From assembly GCA_965242665.1 (NCBI GenBank), contig OZ251484.1:1550001-1614000 (forward strand): a stretch of 64,000 nt of DNA. The letters are read 5' to 3'. The notes under the pieces were generated by a model that had not been told where the DNA came from, did no database searches, and saw only the letters and a list, made by a program, of their open reading frames with translations. Source of the stretch: VXLM01 sp965242665. Its GTDB lineage: Bacteria; Chloroflexota; Dehalococcoidia; Lucifugimonadales; VXLM01. Every line of letters starts with the position of its first letter. The first letter of the stretch is position 1. This document shows positions 8,397 through 17,304 of the stretch, piece by piece. Both the position numbers and the translations under genes were made by a program.

Positions 8397-9041
8397 GTGG
8401 CGACCGTGGAATTGAAGGTCGTGGAAGGTGTCGACGAGGAGTACGTGGAAGCTGCGCTGCGCTTGGGATACAGAGCGTTTGCCAAGAAGTTCCGGCACGG
8501 CTTTCGAGACGGGGACGATTTGGTGCGGCTGTTCCGAGACTCCGTGGACAGGCGAAGTTGCTTCTCGGCGACGGTCGACGGAAAGTTGTGCGGGGTGTTG
8601 ACCTTCCAGACGGCAGGCCAGGAGTTCTACCATCTAAACCTCGTATCGGCCTTCACCAGGTTCTTGCCGTGGAGAGCCGTACGGATAATGTTCAATCTCA
8701 TGCTGCTCGCGGATGATGGGGCCGGACCCGACGAATTCGTCGTGGATTCTCTGGCAGTCGATCCGTCGTACCGTGGCATGGGCGTTGGGACGGCCTTGAT
8801 GCGACGGGCGGAGGAGAAGGCGCGGTCAATGGGGAAGCACAAGATGTCGTTGGGGGTGATTGGAGAGAACGAGGGGGCGATCCGTCTGTACGAGCGATTG
8901 GGGTACGAGACCACCAAGACTTTGCGCGGTTTTCTCGTGCGGCTTGCGGCGGGGTCTGCAGAAGTGCGTCGGATGGAAATGCAGGTCGCTGGTACACAAC
9001 CGGACCCGGACGACCCGAGGAGGCAACATGAACCATTGTAG
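8397..9041 (+). CDS. GNAT-family N-acetyltransferase
   Basis: A 214-residue acetyltransferase. The acetyl-CoA-binding signature is clear: VDSLAVDPSYRGMGVGTALM (motif A, with R-G-M-G-V-G-T), followed by ENEGAIRLYERLGYE (motif B). GNAT enzymes move an acetyl group from acetyl-CoA to an amine; the acceptor here is unknown. The open frame runs upstream to 7920 but crosses a non-coding repeat. I chose GTG 8397 because the residues become protein-like there and GGGAG lies just upstream; the start remains uncertain. Its last 14 bases overlap the next gene's start, implying translational coupling to the solute-binding lipoprotein. Confidence 0.8.
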   Translation: MATVELKVVEGVDEEYVEAALRLGYRAFAKKFRHGFRDGDDLVRLFRDSVDRRSCFSATVDGKLCGVLTFQTAGQEFYHLNLVSAFTRFLPWRAVRIMFNLMLLADDGAGPDEFVVDSLAVDPSYRGMGVGTALMRRAEEKARSMGKHKMSLGVIGENEGAIRLYERLGYETTKTLRGFLVRLAAGSAEVRRMEMQVAGTQPDPDDPRRQHEPL

Positions 9042-10074
9042 AAATTCTCATGGTATTTGGAAGGTTGCGGCCGTGGCCGCGCTCGGGGCGGCGTTCCTCT
9101 TGCTCTCGGCGTGCTCTTCCGGCGGCGATGCGACTGCGCAGTCATGCGCGGACGGCGTCCTCAACGTGGGCTTCTACGCCTTCTTCGATCCGGTCAGCTA
9201 CAGCGCAGACGAAGACCCTGCGTCCCCAGGGTTCGACACGCATCTCGGATACGAGGCCGACTTGTTGACAGCTCTCGAGTCTATGGAAGGGGCGGGCTTG
9301 TCCTTCTCGCGCAGCGCCATCGCGGCCTGGGATGACATCTGGTTGAGTTCATCCACCGAGCAGTACGATATCGTGGGTGGGGGCATCACGATCTTGGACT
9401 CGCGCACCCGCGGCGCAGACGGCAACGTGCGCATTGCCTTTACGTCCGGCCACATCGAGTTTCGGCAGTCGATCTTGACGCGGACAGAGGACGCGGAGCG
9501 CCTCGCTGCCTACACCGACCTGACCAGCGACGTGCGGATTGGCGTTCTCCGGAGCACGACTGGCGAGGCGCGCCTACTGGAAATAACAGGCCTGGCCGAC
9601 TCCAGCGGCGCCCTTGCGGCCGGCACCCGAGTGGAGACCGACGACGGCACAGTGACTGCAGACGGCAGCGCCGATTACACCATCACGGCGGCCGTCGAGT
9701 CTCCAAGCATCATGACGAGACGCCGTCTCATCCCGCCGTCGGAGTCGATGCCTCAGGTGATCTATCTCGGGGAAGAGCTCGGGGAGTCCGAGTTCTTGGA
9801 CGCGCTCAGAAATGGAGACATCGACGGGCTCGCCAGGGGAGAAGTGGGTAACCGCGAGGCAGCGCGAGACGGGACTCTCGCAGTCACTGCCATAGATGAA
9901 TCGGTCGAGAACGGGGGCTTCACCGTGGATGTGAGCGACACGGATCTGCTCGCCTGCCTCAACGACAAGATCGACTACCTGACGGACAACCGCCGCATCG
10001 GCTACCCGGACTGGGTGGATGATCCGTCGGTCTTCATGTGGAGAGCGCAGACGTGGAAGGGCGGAAAGCAATAG
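9028..10074 (+). CDS. Family-3 (amino-acid-type) extracellular solute-binding lipoprotein
   Basis: A 348-residue protein with a lipoprotein signal peptide ending LLLSACSS (lipid-anchored Cys). The mature part begins ADGVLNVGFYAFFDPVSY and contains HLGYEADLLTALES, WDDIWLSSSTEQYDIVGGG and DVRIGVLRSTTGEARL. This is the order of a type-II periplasmic amino-acid-binding fold (SBP_bac_3). An AGGAGG ribosome site 5 bases upstream fixes ATG 9028. A 'YDIVGGGITI' segment matches the conserved D-x-x-x-x-x-x-T/S-I region of the family. No ABC permease genes are adjacent, so it may be a stand-alone binding or enzyme-like relative. Confidence 0.8.
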   Translation: MNHCRNSHGIWKVAAVAALGAAFLLLSACSSGGDATAQSCADGVLNVGFYAFFDPVSYSADEDPASPGFDTHLGYEADLLTALESMEGAGLSFSRSAIAAWDDIWLSSSTEQYDIVGGGITILDSRTRGADGNVRIAFTSGHIEFRQSILTRTEDAERLAAYTDLTSDVRIGVLRSTTGEARLLEITGLADSSGALAAGTRVETDDGTVTADGSADYTITAAVESPSIMTRRRLIPPSESMPQVIYLGEELGESEFLDALRNGDIDGLARGEVGNREAARDGTLAVTAIDESVENGGFTVDVSDTDLLACLNDKIDYLTDNRRIGYPDWVDDPSVFMWRAQTWKGGKQ

Positions 10075-10135
10075 ATTCGTCCGAAGTCCGGCCTTCCCCG
10101 GAACGACGGATCGTTCCCGCATACCATAGGGAGCT

Positions 10136-11272
10136 GTGCAGTTGTCAGAGATCGTGTTGCCTGGCAAGATCAGCGATTTCATGAAGATCGGCGTGGCGGC
10201 GGCAGGGCGCGGCGATGTCGAGGCAGTAGGCGACATCATCGAACAGAGACCGGAGTGGATAACGCAGGTCGGAGCGCATGGGCGGACGATGCTGTGGGAG
10301 GCAGCGCGGCGTGGCAAGCTCGAGATGGTGAAATACCTCACGGAGCGAGGGGCAGACATCGACGCTCGGGGAACGCACTATACCCCCTATTTCGTCGAGG
10401 TCAGCTGCTATTGCATTGCGAAGCATCGGGGGCACGGCGGCGTGGCGCGGTTCTTGCTGAAGCGGGGCGCGGGTATGGACATTCACACAACGGCGTTTCT
10501 TGGCGACATCGCCACCGTTGAGGACGCTTTGGAACGACGCCCGGATTCGCTGAACGATGGGCACCCACAGCACGTCATGAGAGACGCCAAGGATGGCGGG
10601 CCGCGCTATTACGCGGCTCCAGCGGCCTGGGCGACGCCGTTGTGCTACGCGCTGCGCGGCGCCGGCATCGAGGCATCGGAGTATCTGATACGAAAAGGGT
10701 CGAGGATCCGGGGCAACGAAGCGGCGCTCTTCACGGCGGCGGACGATGACCACGAGAAGTTGCGGCTGCTGATCGAGAACGGGGCAGACCCGCAGAAACT
10801 CCCTCCGATCTATTCGGGCGATGGAAGCCTGTCATCTCTGGCGCCGCGAACGGCTGCAGAGAACCGCAAGGCGGCCAGCGAACGGCTTGTGTACCTTTGC
10901 CGAGGAGACCGCGGAGGCAATCCCCTCCATCTGGAGCAGCTGTTGAGACTCGGCGCGGACGTGGACTTCCGTGACCGGAAGGGCAAGACAGCCCTCCACC
11001 GCGCGTCCAAGTCCGGCTTCGTGAAGTCAATGCGCGTTTTGCTGGATCACGGGGCCGCAGTTGACGCAGAGGATCTGCAGGGAGAGACTCCCTTGTTCGA
11101 CGCGGTTCGCTCGACCATCAAGATGGCCAATAGGAAGGTGGAGTCTGTTCGGATTCTGCTCACAGCCGGCGCGGATCCGCTTCACGCGAATGGAAAGGGA
11201 GAGACGCCGCGGAGCATGGCGGAACGCCGCGGCGCGAGTGATCTCATCGATGTGCTCGGACGCGAACCGTAA
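10136..11272 (+). CDS. Ankyrin-repeat protein
   Basis: A 378-residue protein made mostly of ankyrin repeats. Clear units include GRTMLWEAARRGKLEMVKYL near residue 45 with ERGADIDARG, and near residue 285 GKTALHRASKSGFVKSMRVL followed by LDHGAAVDAEDLQGETPLFDA. More degenerate units lie between. A final unit ends in GETPRSMAERRGASDLIDVL. Ankyrin arrays mediate protein contacts. No signal peptide or membrane segment is seen. The start is a GTG preceded by GGGAG. It is followed by a leucine-rich-repeat protein on the same strand, so the pair may be a small module of interaction proteins. Confidence 0.85.
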   Translation: MQLSEIVLPGKISDFMKIGVAAAGRGDVEAVGDIIEQRPEWITQVGAHGRTMLWEAARRGKLEMVKYLTERGADIDARGTHYTPYFVEVSCYCIAKHRGHGGVARFLLKRGAGMDIHTTAFLGDIATVEDALERRPDSLNDGHPQHVMRDAKDGGPRYYAAPAAWATPLCYALRGAGIEASEYLIRKGSRIRGNEAALFTAADDDHEKLRLLIENGADPQKLPPIYSGDGSLSSLAPRTAAENRKAASERLVYLCRGDRGGNPLHLEQLLRLGADVDFRDRKGKTALHRASKSGFVKSMRVLLDHGAAVDAEDLQGETPLFDAVRSTIKMANRKVESVRILLTAGADPLHANGKGETPRSMAERRGASDLIDVLGREP

Positions 11273-11443
11273 CGGTACACGTACTGTGTGCAACGGTTCG
11301 TATTCCGTGCGGCGTATCTCATCATGCGTATATGTGAGGTTCTCAATCTTGAAGTGTAGTATCATTGAGGGCGTGAGCCTGAACCGCCTGGTGAGTGCTC
11401 GGCTCACGCTCAACGGTTCCACCAGATGAGAGAAGGAGTGAAC

Positions 11444-12028
11444 ATGAGCGACGATACGAGAACCATCCAATTTCCAGAAGACAGGGCCGTTGGGCACGTC
11501 CACATAAGCGATGGGGATGGAGATATTCCGTTCTTCCACGGGCGTTTCACGCGGGAAGGAGACCTGGTTGGAGACACTCCGGTCGCAGGATGGCGGTTTC
11601 TGGGGGAGGCAAGGTCGAAGGTGGAGGTTCCAGCGTCTGGCGTGATTCTCTTGGAGGTCCTCTCAGAAGAGGCGCGGGATCTATCGTGGCTTGCCGCGCT
11701 CGGCGCAGACGATGTTGCGGCGATCTGGCTCGGCAACACCTACGTAAACGACGATCAGATCCTGCATCTGACGGGGCTCCGCTGGGTCAATATCGAGAAC
11801 AACGGAGAGGTCACGGACGCAGGCATCGCGCATCTCACGGCCCTGCAGTCGATTGAGTCGCTTGGAATACACTGGACGCGGATAACCGGAGACACTCTCC
11901 GCCTGCTCTCGAAGATGCCTCGCCTGGTTTTCTTGGACATCTGGGGATGCGCCGGAGTCGACGCAGCGTCCGTCGGGGAGCTCGAAAATGCGCTGCCTGG
12001 GTGCGTGGTGCAGACGGAGGCGGAGTAG
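11444..12028 (+). CDS. Leucine-rich-repeat-like protein
   Basis: A 194-residue protein. The C-terminal 110 residues carry leucine-rich-repeat-like turns: DDQILHLTGLRWVNIENNGE, VTDAGIAHLTALQSIESLG, ITGDTLRLLSKMPRLVFLDI. The pattern D-A-G-I-x-x-L resembles the AMN1/cysteine-containing LRR type. The N-terminal 85 residues do not resemble anything I can name. ATG 11444 is chosen over ATG 11426 because GAAGGAG lies 7 bases upstream of it. Probably cytoplasmic, function unknown. Confidence 0.65.
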   Translation: MSDDTRTIQFPEDRAVGHVHISDGDGDIPFFHGRFTREGDLVGDTPVAGWRFLGEARSKVEVPASGVILLEVLSEEARDLSWLAALGADDVAAIWLGNTYVNDDQILHLTGLRWVNIENNGEVTDAGIAHLTALQSIESLGIHWTRITGDTLRLLSKMPRLVFLDIWGCAGVDAASVGELENALPGCVVQTEAE

Positions 12029-12057
12029 GAGGGGCTCGGTTTGGGTGGGTGCTAGCG

Positions 12058-12063
12058 TATAAT
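12058..12063 (+). promoter_or_regulatory. Consensus -10 box (TATAAT) for pepA
   Basis: A perfect TATAAT lies 35 bases before the aminopeptidase ATG, predicting a transcript start near 12070 and a 28-base leader that includes AAAGGA. The -35 region is weak. Confidence 0.5.
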
Positions 12064-12097
12064 GTATTCGTCGTCGATGCAGAAAGGAACACACACA

Positions 12098-13642
12098 ATG
12101 AAACTTGAAGTGGCAGCGGGTGATATTAGCGCATGGAGCGCGGAGGCGGTGGTCGTCAACTTGTTCGAGGGGGTGGCCAATCCGGGCGGGGCGACCGGGG
12201 CGGTAGACCGCGCGCTGGGGGGCGGAATCTCGCATCTCATCCGGGACGGCGAGGTCACGGGCAAGCAAGGGGAGGTTGCCATCATCCATACCCTGGGCAA
12301 GATTCCGGCGGCAAGAGTTGCGGTCGTTGGGTTGGGGAAGTCGTCGGATTTCGACGCGGAGGCCGTGCGCAGAGTATCGGGAGAAACGGCGCGGAGGCTC
12401 CGGAAGATCGGCGTCCAACGGTTTGCGACGATCGCGCACGGGGCCGGAATTGGGGGGATGGATGCGAGGGAGTCCGCACAGGCTATCACAGAGGGGACGA
12501 TTCTCGGCCTCTACGAATTCGACAAGTACAAGTCGCCAGAGGACGACGGCAGATCGATCGAATCTGTGGATATCGTCGATCACTCCGCATCCAAGTTGCC
12601 CGCGCTGCGGGACGGCGTGGATCGGGGGGCGCTCGTTGCGGATGCGGTCACGTTCTGCAGGGACATGGTCAACGAACCCGCGAATCGGATGACCCCGACG
12701 CGGATGGCGGAGCGCGCGTTGCGTGCAGCCCGCGACGCCGACTTGCAGTTGGAAGTGCTCGACCGCAGCGAGATGGAGGATCTGGGTATGGGGGCGTTGC
12801 TCGGCGTGGCGCAGGGGAGCAAAGAGCCGCCAAAGATGATCGTCTTGAAGTACGAAGGAGATCCAGACGACCCCGCCAATGGCCTGGCCATCGTGGGCAA
12901 GGGCATAACGTTCGACAGCGGGGGGATTTCCCTGAAGCCGTCCGAGAGAATGGGGGAGATGAAGAGCGACATGTCGGGGGGCGCGGCGGTCATTGCAGCC
13001 ATGAAGGTGATTGGACAGACGAAGCCGAAGATCAACGTAGCGGGTATCGTAGCGGCAACGGAGAACATGCCTGGCGGGGGGGCGCAGCGGCCCGGGGACA
13101 TCGTGAGGACGATGAACGGAAAGACCATCGAGATAGACAACACGGACGCAGAGGGGAGGCTCGTCTTGGCGGACGCGGTGTCCTACGCATGCTCGATGGG
13201 GTATCGGAGGATCGTAGACGTCGCCACGCTTACCGGGGCGATGACCATCGCGCTCGGGAATGTGTGCAGCGGCATGTTTGGGAACGACCAAGCCCTGATA
13301 GACCAGGTGAAGGCATCCGGGGAATCAACGGGGGAGCGCTTGTGGCAGCTCCCAACGTACGAGGAGTACAAGAAGCAGTACCGCAGCGACGTTGCGGACA
13401 TCAAGAACGTCGGAGGTCGTCCGGCCGGCGCTATCACGGGGGCGCTCATCATTGGAGAGTTCGTCGGGGACGCAGCCTGGACACATATCGACATCGCAGG
13501 AACCGCTTTCTCGAACAAGACCGACGGGTATGTCGTCAAGGGCGGGACGGGGGTCATGGTTCGGACCCTTGCAAAGTTGGCAGAATTCGCGGCGGATCGC
13601 GCCATGTACTCCGCCCATGTTCGACGTAGTCGTTTTTCGTGA
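12098..13642 (+). CDS. pepA: Leucyl aminopeptidase (M17 family)
   Basis: A 514-residue cytosolic aminopeptidase that removes N-terminal residues from peptides using two metal ions. The catalytic landmarks are all present: VGKGITFDSGGISLKPS (metal-binding Lys and Asp), MKSDMSGGAAV (Asp), and NTDAEGRLVLADAV (Asp, Glu and catalytic Arg). The N-terminal macro-like domain (residues 1-170) and C-terminal catalytic domain are both full length. The frame is open upstream to 12062, but ATG 12098 has the ribosome site AAAGGA and the family-typical start MKLEVAAGD. Confidence 0.95.
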   Translation: MKLEVAAGDISAWSAEAVVVNLFEGVANPGGATGAVDRALGGGISHLIRDGEVTGKQGEVAIIHTLGKIPAARVAVVGLGKSSDFDAEAVRRVSGETARRLRKIGVQRFATIAHGAGIGGMDARESAQAITEGTILGLYEFDKYKSPEDDGRSIESVDIVDHSASKLPALRDGVDRGALVADAVTFCRDMVNEPANRMTPTRMAERALRAARDADLQLEVLDRSEMEDLGMGALLGVAQGSKEPPKMIVLKYEGDPDDPANGLAIVGKGITFDSGGISLKPSERMGEMKSDMSGGAAVIAAMKVIGQTKPKINVAGIVAATENMPGGGAQRPGDIVRTMNGKTIEIDNTDAEGRLVLADAVSYACSMGYRRIVDVATLTGAMTIALGNVCSGMFGNDQALIDQVKASGESTGERLWQLPTYEEYKKQYRSDVADIKNVGGRPAGAITGALIIGEFVGDAAWTHIDIAGTAFSNKTDGYVVKGGTGVMVRTLAKLAEFAADRAMYSAHVRRSRFS

Positions 13643-13710
13643 AGTCGGCATAGCTCGCGGCGGATCGCACGGACAGACAAGGAAGCTGCGCGGGGTTCAT
13701 TCGACCGGGC

Positions 13711-13769
13711 TCCGGTTCCGTTTGATTTATCGCAGCGCAGATGTTCCCGTGCAGACAAAGGAAACGGGG
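13711..13769. repeat. Short relic of the GGTTCCGTTT repeat family
   Basis: GGTTCCGTTTGATTTATCGC at 13711 and, about 40 bases on, AAAGGAAACGGGGCC look like the two inverted ends of the repeat family with almost nothing between. The 177-base gap between pepA and the restriction enzyme gene holds nothing else recognisable. Confidence 0.4.
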
Positions 13770-13927
13770 CCGACCCAGCCCCATCTGCCCCCTGACTAAA
13801 TGCCGCCGAACGTCGTAGAATGTCAGGCCAGCACCCTCCCAATACCAAGTTCGAATGTTTTCAAATATCCGCGGATCATGACTACCCTTTCCTAGTCTCG
13901 AAGAGCGACCCGGAAGGAGCTGCACAG

Positions 13928-16900
13928 GTGAATCTCCGCTCCACAGAGCAAGCACTGCTCGACGAACACAATCGCACATCTGTCGAGTACAGCCAACGGC
14001 TGATCGAATGCCACGCCTACGGACGATCTGAGAACGACATCCGCACAGCCTTCCGCGACTTCGTCATCCGTACCAACGTCATCGCAGATGAAAGCGACAT
14101 CCGCACCGAAGCGCCGCCCGGAACGGACAGCGTCAAGCGCGTCGACCTCATCGTCCGCAACACCTACGTCGAGTTCAAGCGCAACCTCATCGTCAGCGGA
14201 CAAATCGACCCTGCGTATACCCGCCAACTCGACGAGTATCTGCTCGAAGCGGTACAGTCCGGATTTGGGATCCAAAACGGCATCCTCACCGACGGCAAGC
14301 ACTACCTCAAGCGCAGCATCGGCGATCACATCCTGCCCATCCCCCAAAGCCGCATGGTCGTATTCGACCAACCCGGGCAAGGCCCCCTCTTGCGGGAATA
14401 CCTCAACGACATCATCGACACCGACGCGCAAGACATCGTCCCCAACCGAGCCACCCTCACCAAGCACCTCGGCATCGACAGCGACTTGCTCAAGCAAGCA
14501 ACTGCGCTCCTCAAGAGCGCCCACGACCAACACCGCGATGATCCCACCGTCGCAGTCAAGCGCAAACTCTGGCAAGAACTCCTCCAAGTAGCCCTCGGAC
14601 AAGACTCCACGGGCGACCCCGACGCGGCCGACTGGCTCTACATCCGCCACACCTACCTCACAACGCTCCTCGCCATCGTCACGCAAGCACACTTCGGAGG
14701 ATCCGGCGGCATCGACATCCTCCACGAAGCCGACAATGCTCCCGAAGCCCTCCTCAACGGAGCTACGCTATCCCTTCGCACCGGACTCAAAGGCGTCATC
14801 GAATCCGACCTGTTCCAATGGCCAACCGAAATCGGAGCAACCCAACACATCGCCGCCATCGCCCGCAAAGTCGCACAGTTCGACTGGACTCATCAGGCCG
14901 ACGAACTGGCAGCCATCCTCTACCAAAACACCATCACCCCAGAAGAACGCCGCCGCATGGGCGAATACTACACTCCGCGATGGCTCGCACAAACCATCAC
15001 GGACGAACTCATCGACCAACCCACCGGCACTGTCACGATGGACCCCGCCTGCGGATCGGGCACCTTCATCGAGTGCCTCGTACGCAACATCATCGACGCC
15101 CAACAAGGGAAGCCCCCTACGGAAACCCTCAACAAACTCCAACAAAACATCATCGGCATCGACTTGCACCCCGTAGCCGTCCAACTCGCCAAGGCCACCT
15201 GGGTGCTCAACAGCAGCGGCGTCATCGCGGAGGCGCGCGCCTCCAACCAGCCCCCGGCAGGCATCACTCCGCCCATCTACCTCGGCGACTCCCTCCAACT
15301 TCGATACGACGACAAGACCCTCTTCAATCATAAGACCGTCCGACTCCGCACAACGGAACAAGACCCGGACGCAGCCACCGACGCGCCCTGTCCGATCTAC
15401 TTCGAGATTCCGCTATCTCTCGCTCGCCGTCCCGACCGCTTCGACCTGCTGATGCTCGACCTCGCGCAAGCCGTCGACGCCGGCGCGGACACCGACCGAG
15501 TTCTCGAAGCCCACGGACTGGAAGCAAGCTTCGAGCGCGATACCATGCAACAGACGGCGGCGCAGATGCGAAAGTTGCACACAGTGGGACGCAACCACGT
15601 CTGGGCGTACTATCTGCGGAACATGGTGCGTCCGGCCGTCATCACCGAGCAAAAAGTGGACGCCATCATCGGGAACCCACCATGGCTGACCTTCAACAAG
15701 AGCGCAGACATCGTGCGCGAAGAACTGGAGAATCTCAGCAAGAACGCATATGACATCTGGGCCGGAGGAAGGAACGCCGCCAATCAAGAAGTCGCAGTCC
15801 TCTTCTTCTCTCGCGTCGTAGACCTCTATCTGAGAGACGGCGGGAAGATCGGTATGGTGCTGCCGCATAGCGTCCTGCGCTCCGGCCAACACCTGAAATG
15901 GCGCAGCGGATGCTGGCAGACGCAAAACGGCGGCAACGAAACCTCCGTCAGCGTGGACTTCCACGCCAAGACGCCGTGGGACCTCGACAACCTCGAACCC
16001 AACGACTTCTTTCCCATGCCCGGCTCCGTCGTATTCGCCCAATCCCGCCCCAAGAATTCCGATCTCGACAAGAAGAAGAAACACGCCGTACCCCTCGCGC
16101 CCGGCAAAGTCGAGATATGGCGCGGCCCCACCAACACCGCAGACGTGACGCGACGCGCCGAAGCTCTCCATCACGACGACGGCAAGTTCCACTCCCCGTA
16201 TGAAGCCCACGCCCGAAGGGGCGCAGACGTGTTCGACCGCCGTCTCTTCTTCGTGACCACAAGGCCCAACCCCAGCCCGCTGGCCGTGCCGAACACCCAT
16301 CTCACGTACCCACGAATTGGCAACCTCGACAGGAAGACGTACAACGTCGACATCCTCCAAGACACCCCCGTCCACGGAGACAACCTATTCCACGTCCACC
16401 TCGGAGAAACCATCGCGCCCTACGTCACGCTCCAACCCCTAACCGCCACCCTCCCCGTGGACAAGAAGACGATGACCATACCCCTCGACCACTCCCAATG
16501 CGAGGAGAACCTCAAGACAGGCAAGACACGCCACAACGCATGTACTCTGGACGCATTCGATCTCGACCCCAGAATGCAAGACCGCTGGCGCAGGATGTCC
16601 GACCTCTGGGATGCCAACAAAGGCAAGACGGACACCAAGTCCCTCTATCAGAACCTCAACTGGCTCAACAAGCTGACCAGCCAACTGGCATGGATGCGCG
16701 ACCATGGCTCGCGTCCCGTACGCATCGCCTACGCGGCCAGCGGGCGGCCAACAGCCGCACTCATCGAGGATGACAAAGCCATCCTCGATACTACCCTCTA
16801 CCAAGTCTCCTGCGTCAACACCGCGGAAGCGCACTACCTCCTCGCCATCATCAACAGCATCACCCTGGGAAAGTCCGTGGAGCCTTTCCAGCCCAGGGGG

Positions 16901-17194
16901 CAATTTGGCGCGCGTCACCTCCAAAAGCACGTCTGGAAGCTCCCCATCCCCGCATTCGATCGAAGCAACCCGACGCACGTCGAGATATCCTCCCTCGGCA
17001 AGCGCGCCGCTTCCGAGGCTACCGAAGTCATCTGCGACATCGCCGCTTCCGAGGCACGGGACGCTGTCCCCTTCCCTCCTAGGCGCCTCACAGCCGACCG
17101 GGCCCGCGCAGCACTCCGCCACGACTGGCAGCCGGCCAGCCCAACCGCCCAAGCCATCGAACGATCCGTATCCCGCCTCCTAGCCGCCGTCTAA
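13928..17194 (+). CDS. Type IIG-like restriction enzyme/adenine-specific DNA methyltransferase
   Basis: A 1088-residue single-chain restriction-modification protein. The N-terminal 150 residues contain VDLIVRNTYVEFKRNL, a PD-(D/E)xK-type nuclease pattern (Asp, then E-F-K). The central region carries the N6-adenine methylase core: MGEYYTPRWLA, then DPACGSGTFIECL (AdoMet motif I) and, 200 residues later, NPPWLTF (catalytic motif IV). The C-terminal third, ending in a YLLAIINSITLG-type segment, resembles target-recognition regions of Eco57I/MmeI-like enzymes. No separate specificity gene is nearby. The frame continues upstream to an ATG at 13820 with no ribosome site; GTG 13928 has AAGGAG 8 bases ahead, so I prefer it. 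Confidence 0.85.
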   Translation: MNLRSTEQALLDEHNRTSVEYSQRLIECHAYGRSENDIRTAFRDFVIRTNVIADESDIRTEAPPGTDSVKRVDLIVRNTYVEFKRNLIVSGQIDPAYTRQLDEYLLEAVQSGFGIQNGILTDGKHYLKRSIGDHILPIPQSRMVVFDQPGQGPLLREYLNDIIDTDAQDIVPNRATLTKHLGIDSDLLKQATALLKSAHDQHRDDPTVAVKRKLWQELLQVALGQDSTGDPDAADWLYIRHTYLTTLLAIVTQAHFGGSGGIDILHEADNAPEALLNGATLSLRTGLKGVIESDLFQWPTEIGATQHIAAIARKVAQFDWTHQADELAAILYQNTITPEERRRMGEYYTPRWLAQTITDELIDQPTGTVTMDPACGSGTFIECLVRNIIDAQQGKPPTETLNKLQQNIIGIDLHPVAVQLAKATWVLNSSGVIAEARASNQPPAGITPPIYLGDSLQLRYDDKTLFNHKTVRLRTTEQDPDAATDAPCPIYFEIPLSLARRPDRFDLLMLDLAQAVDAGADTDRVLEAHGLEASFERDTMQQTAAQMRKLHTVGRNHVWAYYLRNMVRPAVITEQKVDAIIGNPPWLTFNKSADIVREELENLSKNAYDIWAGGRNAANQEVAVLFFSRVVDLYLRDGGKIGMVLPHSVLRSGQHLKWRSGCWQTQNGGNETSVSVDFHAKTPWDLDNLEPNDFFPMPGSVVFAQSRPKNSDLDKKKKHAVPLAPGKVEIWRGPTNTADVTRRAEALHHDDGKFHSPYEAHARRGADVFDRRLFFVTTRPNPSPLAVPNTHLTYPRIGNLDRKTYNVDILQDTPVHGDNLFHVHLGETIAPYVTLQPLTATLPVDKKTMTIPLDHSQCEENLKTGKTRHNACTLDAFDLDPRMQDRWRRMSDLWDANKGKTDTKSLYQNLNWLNKLTSQLAWMRDHGSRPVRIAYAASGRPTAALIEDDKAILDTTLYQVSCVNTAEAHYLLAIINSITLGKSVEPFQPRGQFGARHLQKHVWKLPIPAFDRSNPTHVEISSLGKRAASEATEVICDIAASEARDAVPFPPRRLTADRARAALRHDWQPASPTAQAIERSVSRLLAAV

Positions 17195-17304
17195 CGTCCA
17201 ACGCCGGTTCCGGTTGTTTTTCCGCGGTGTAGGCATCTCCCTGGGGGTTCGCGTCGAAGGTAGACCATTGATATCCCCGCCTTCACAGGAGTGACTGCGA
17301 AGCG

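Noticed and set aside
11681..13291. 536-codon minus-strand frame opposite pepA
   Set aside because: It lies antisense to a clearly conserved aminopeptidase gene with no family signature of its own.
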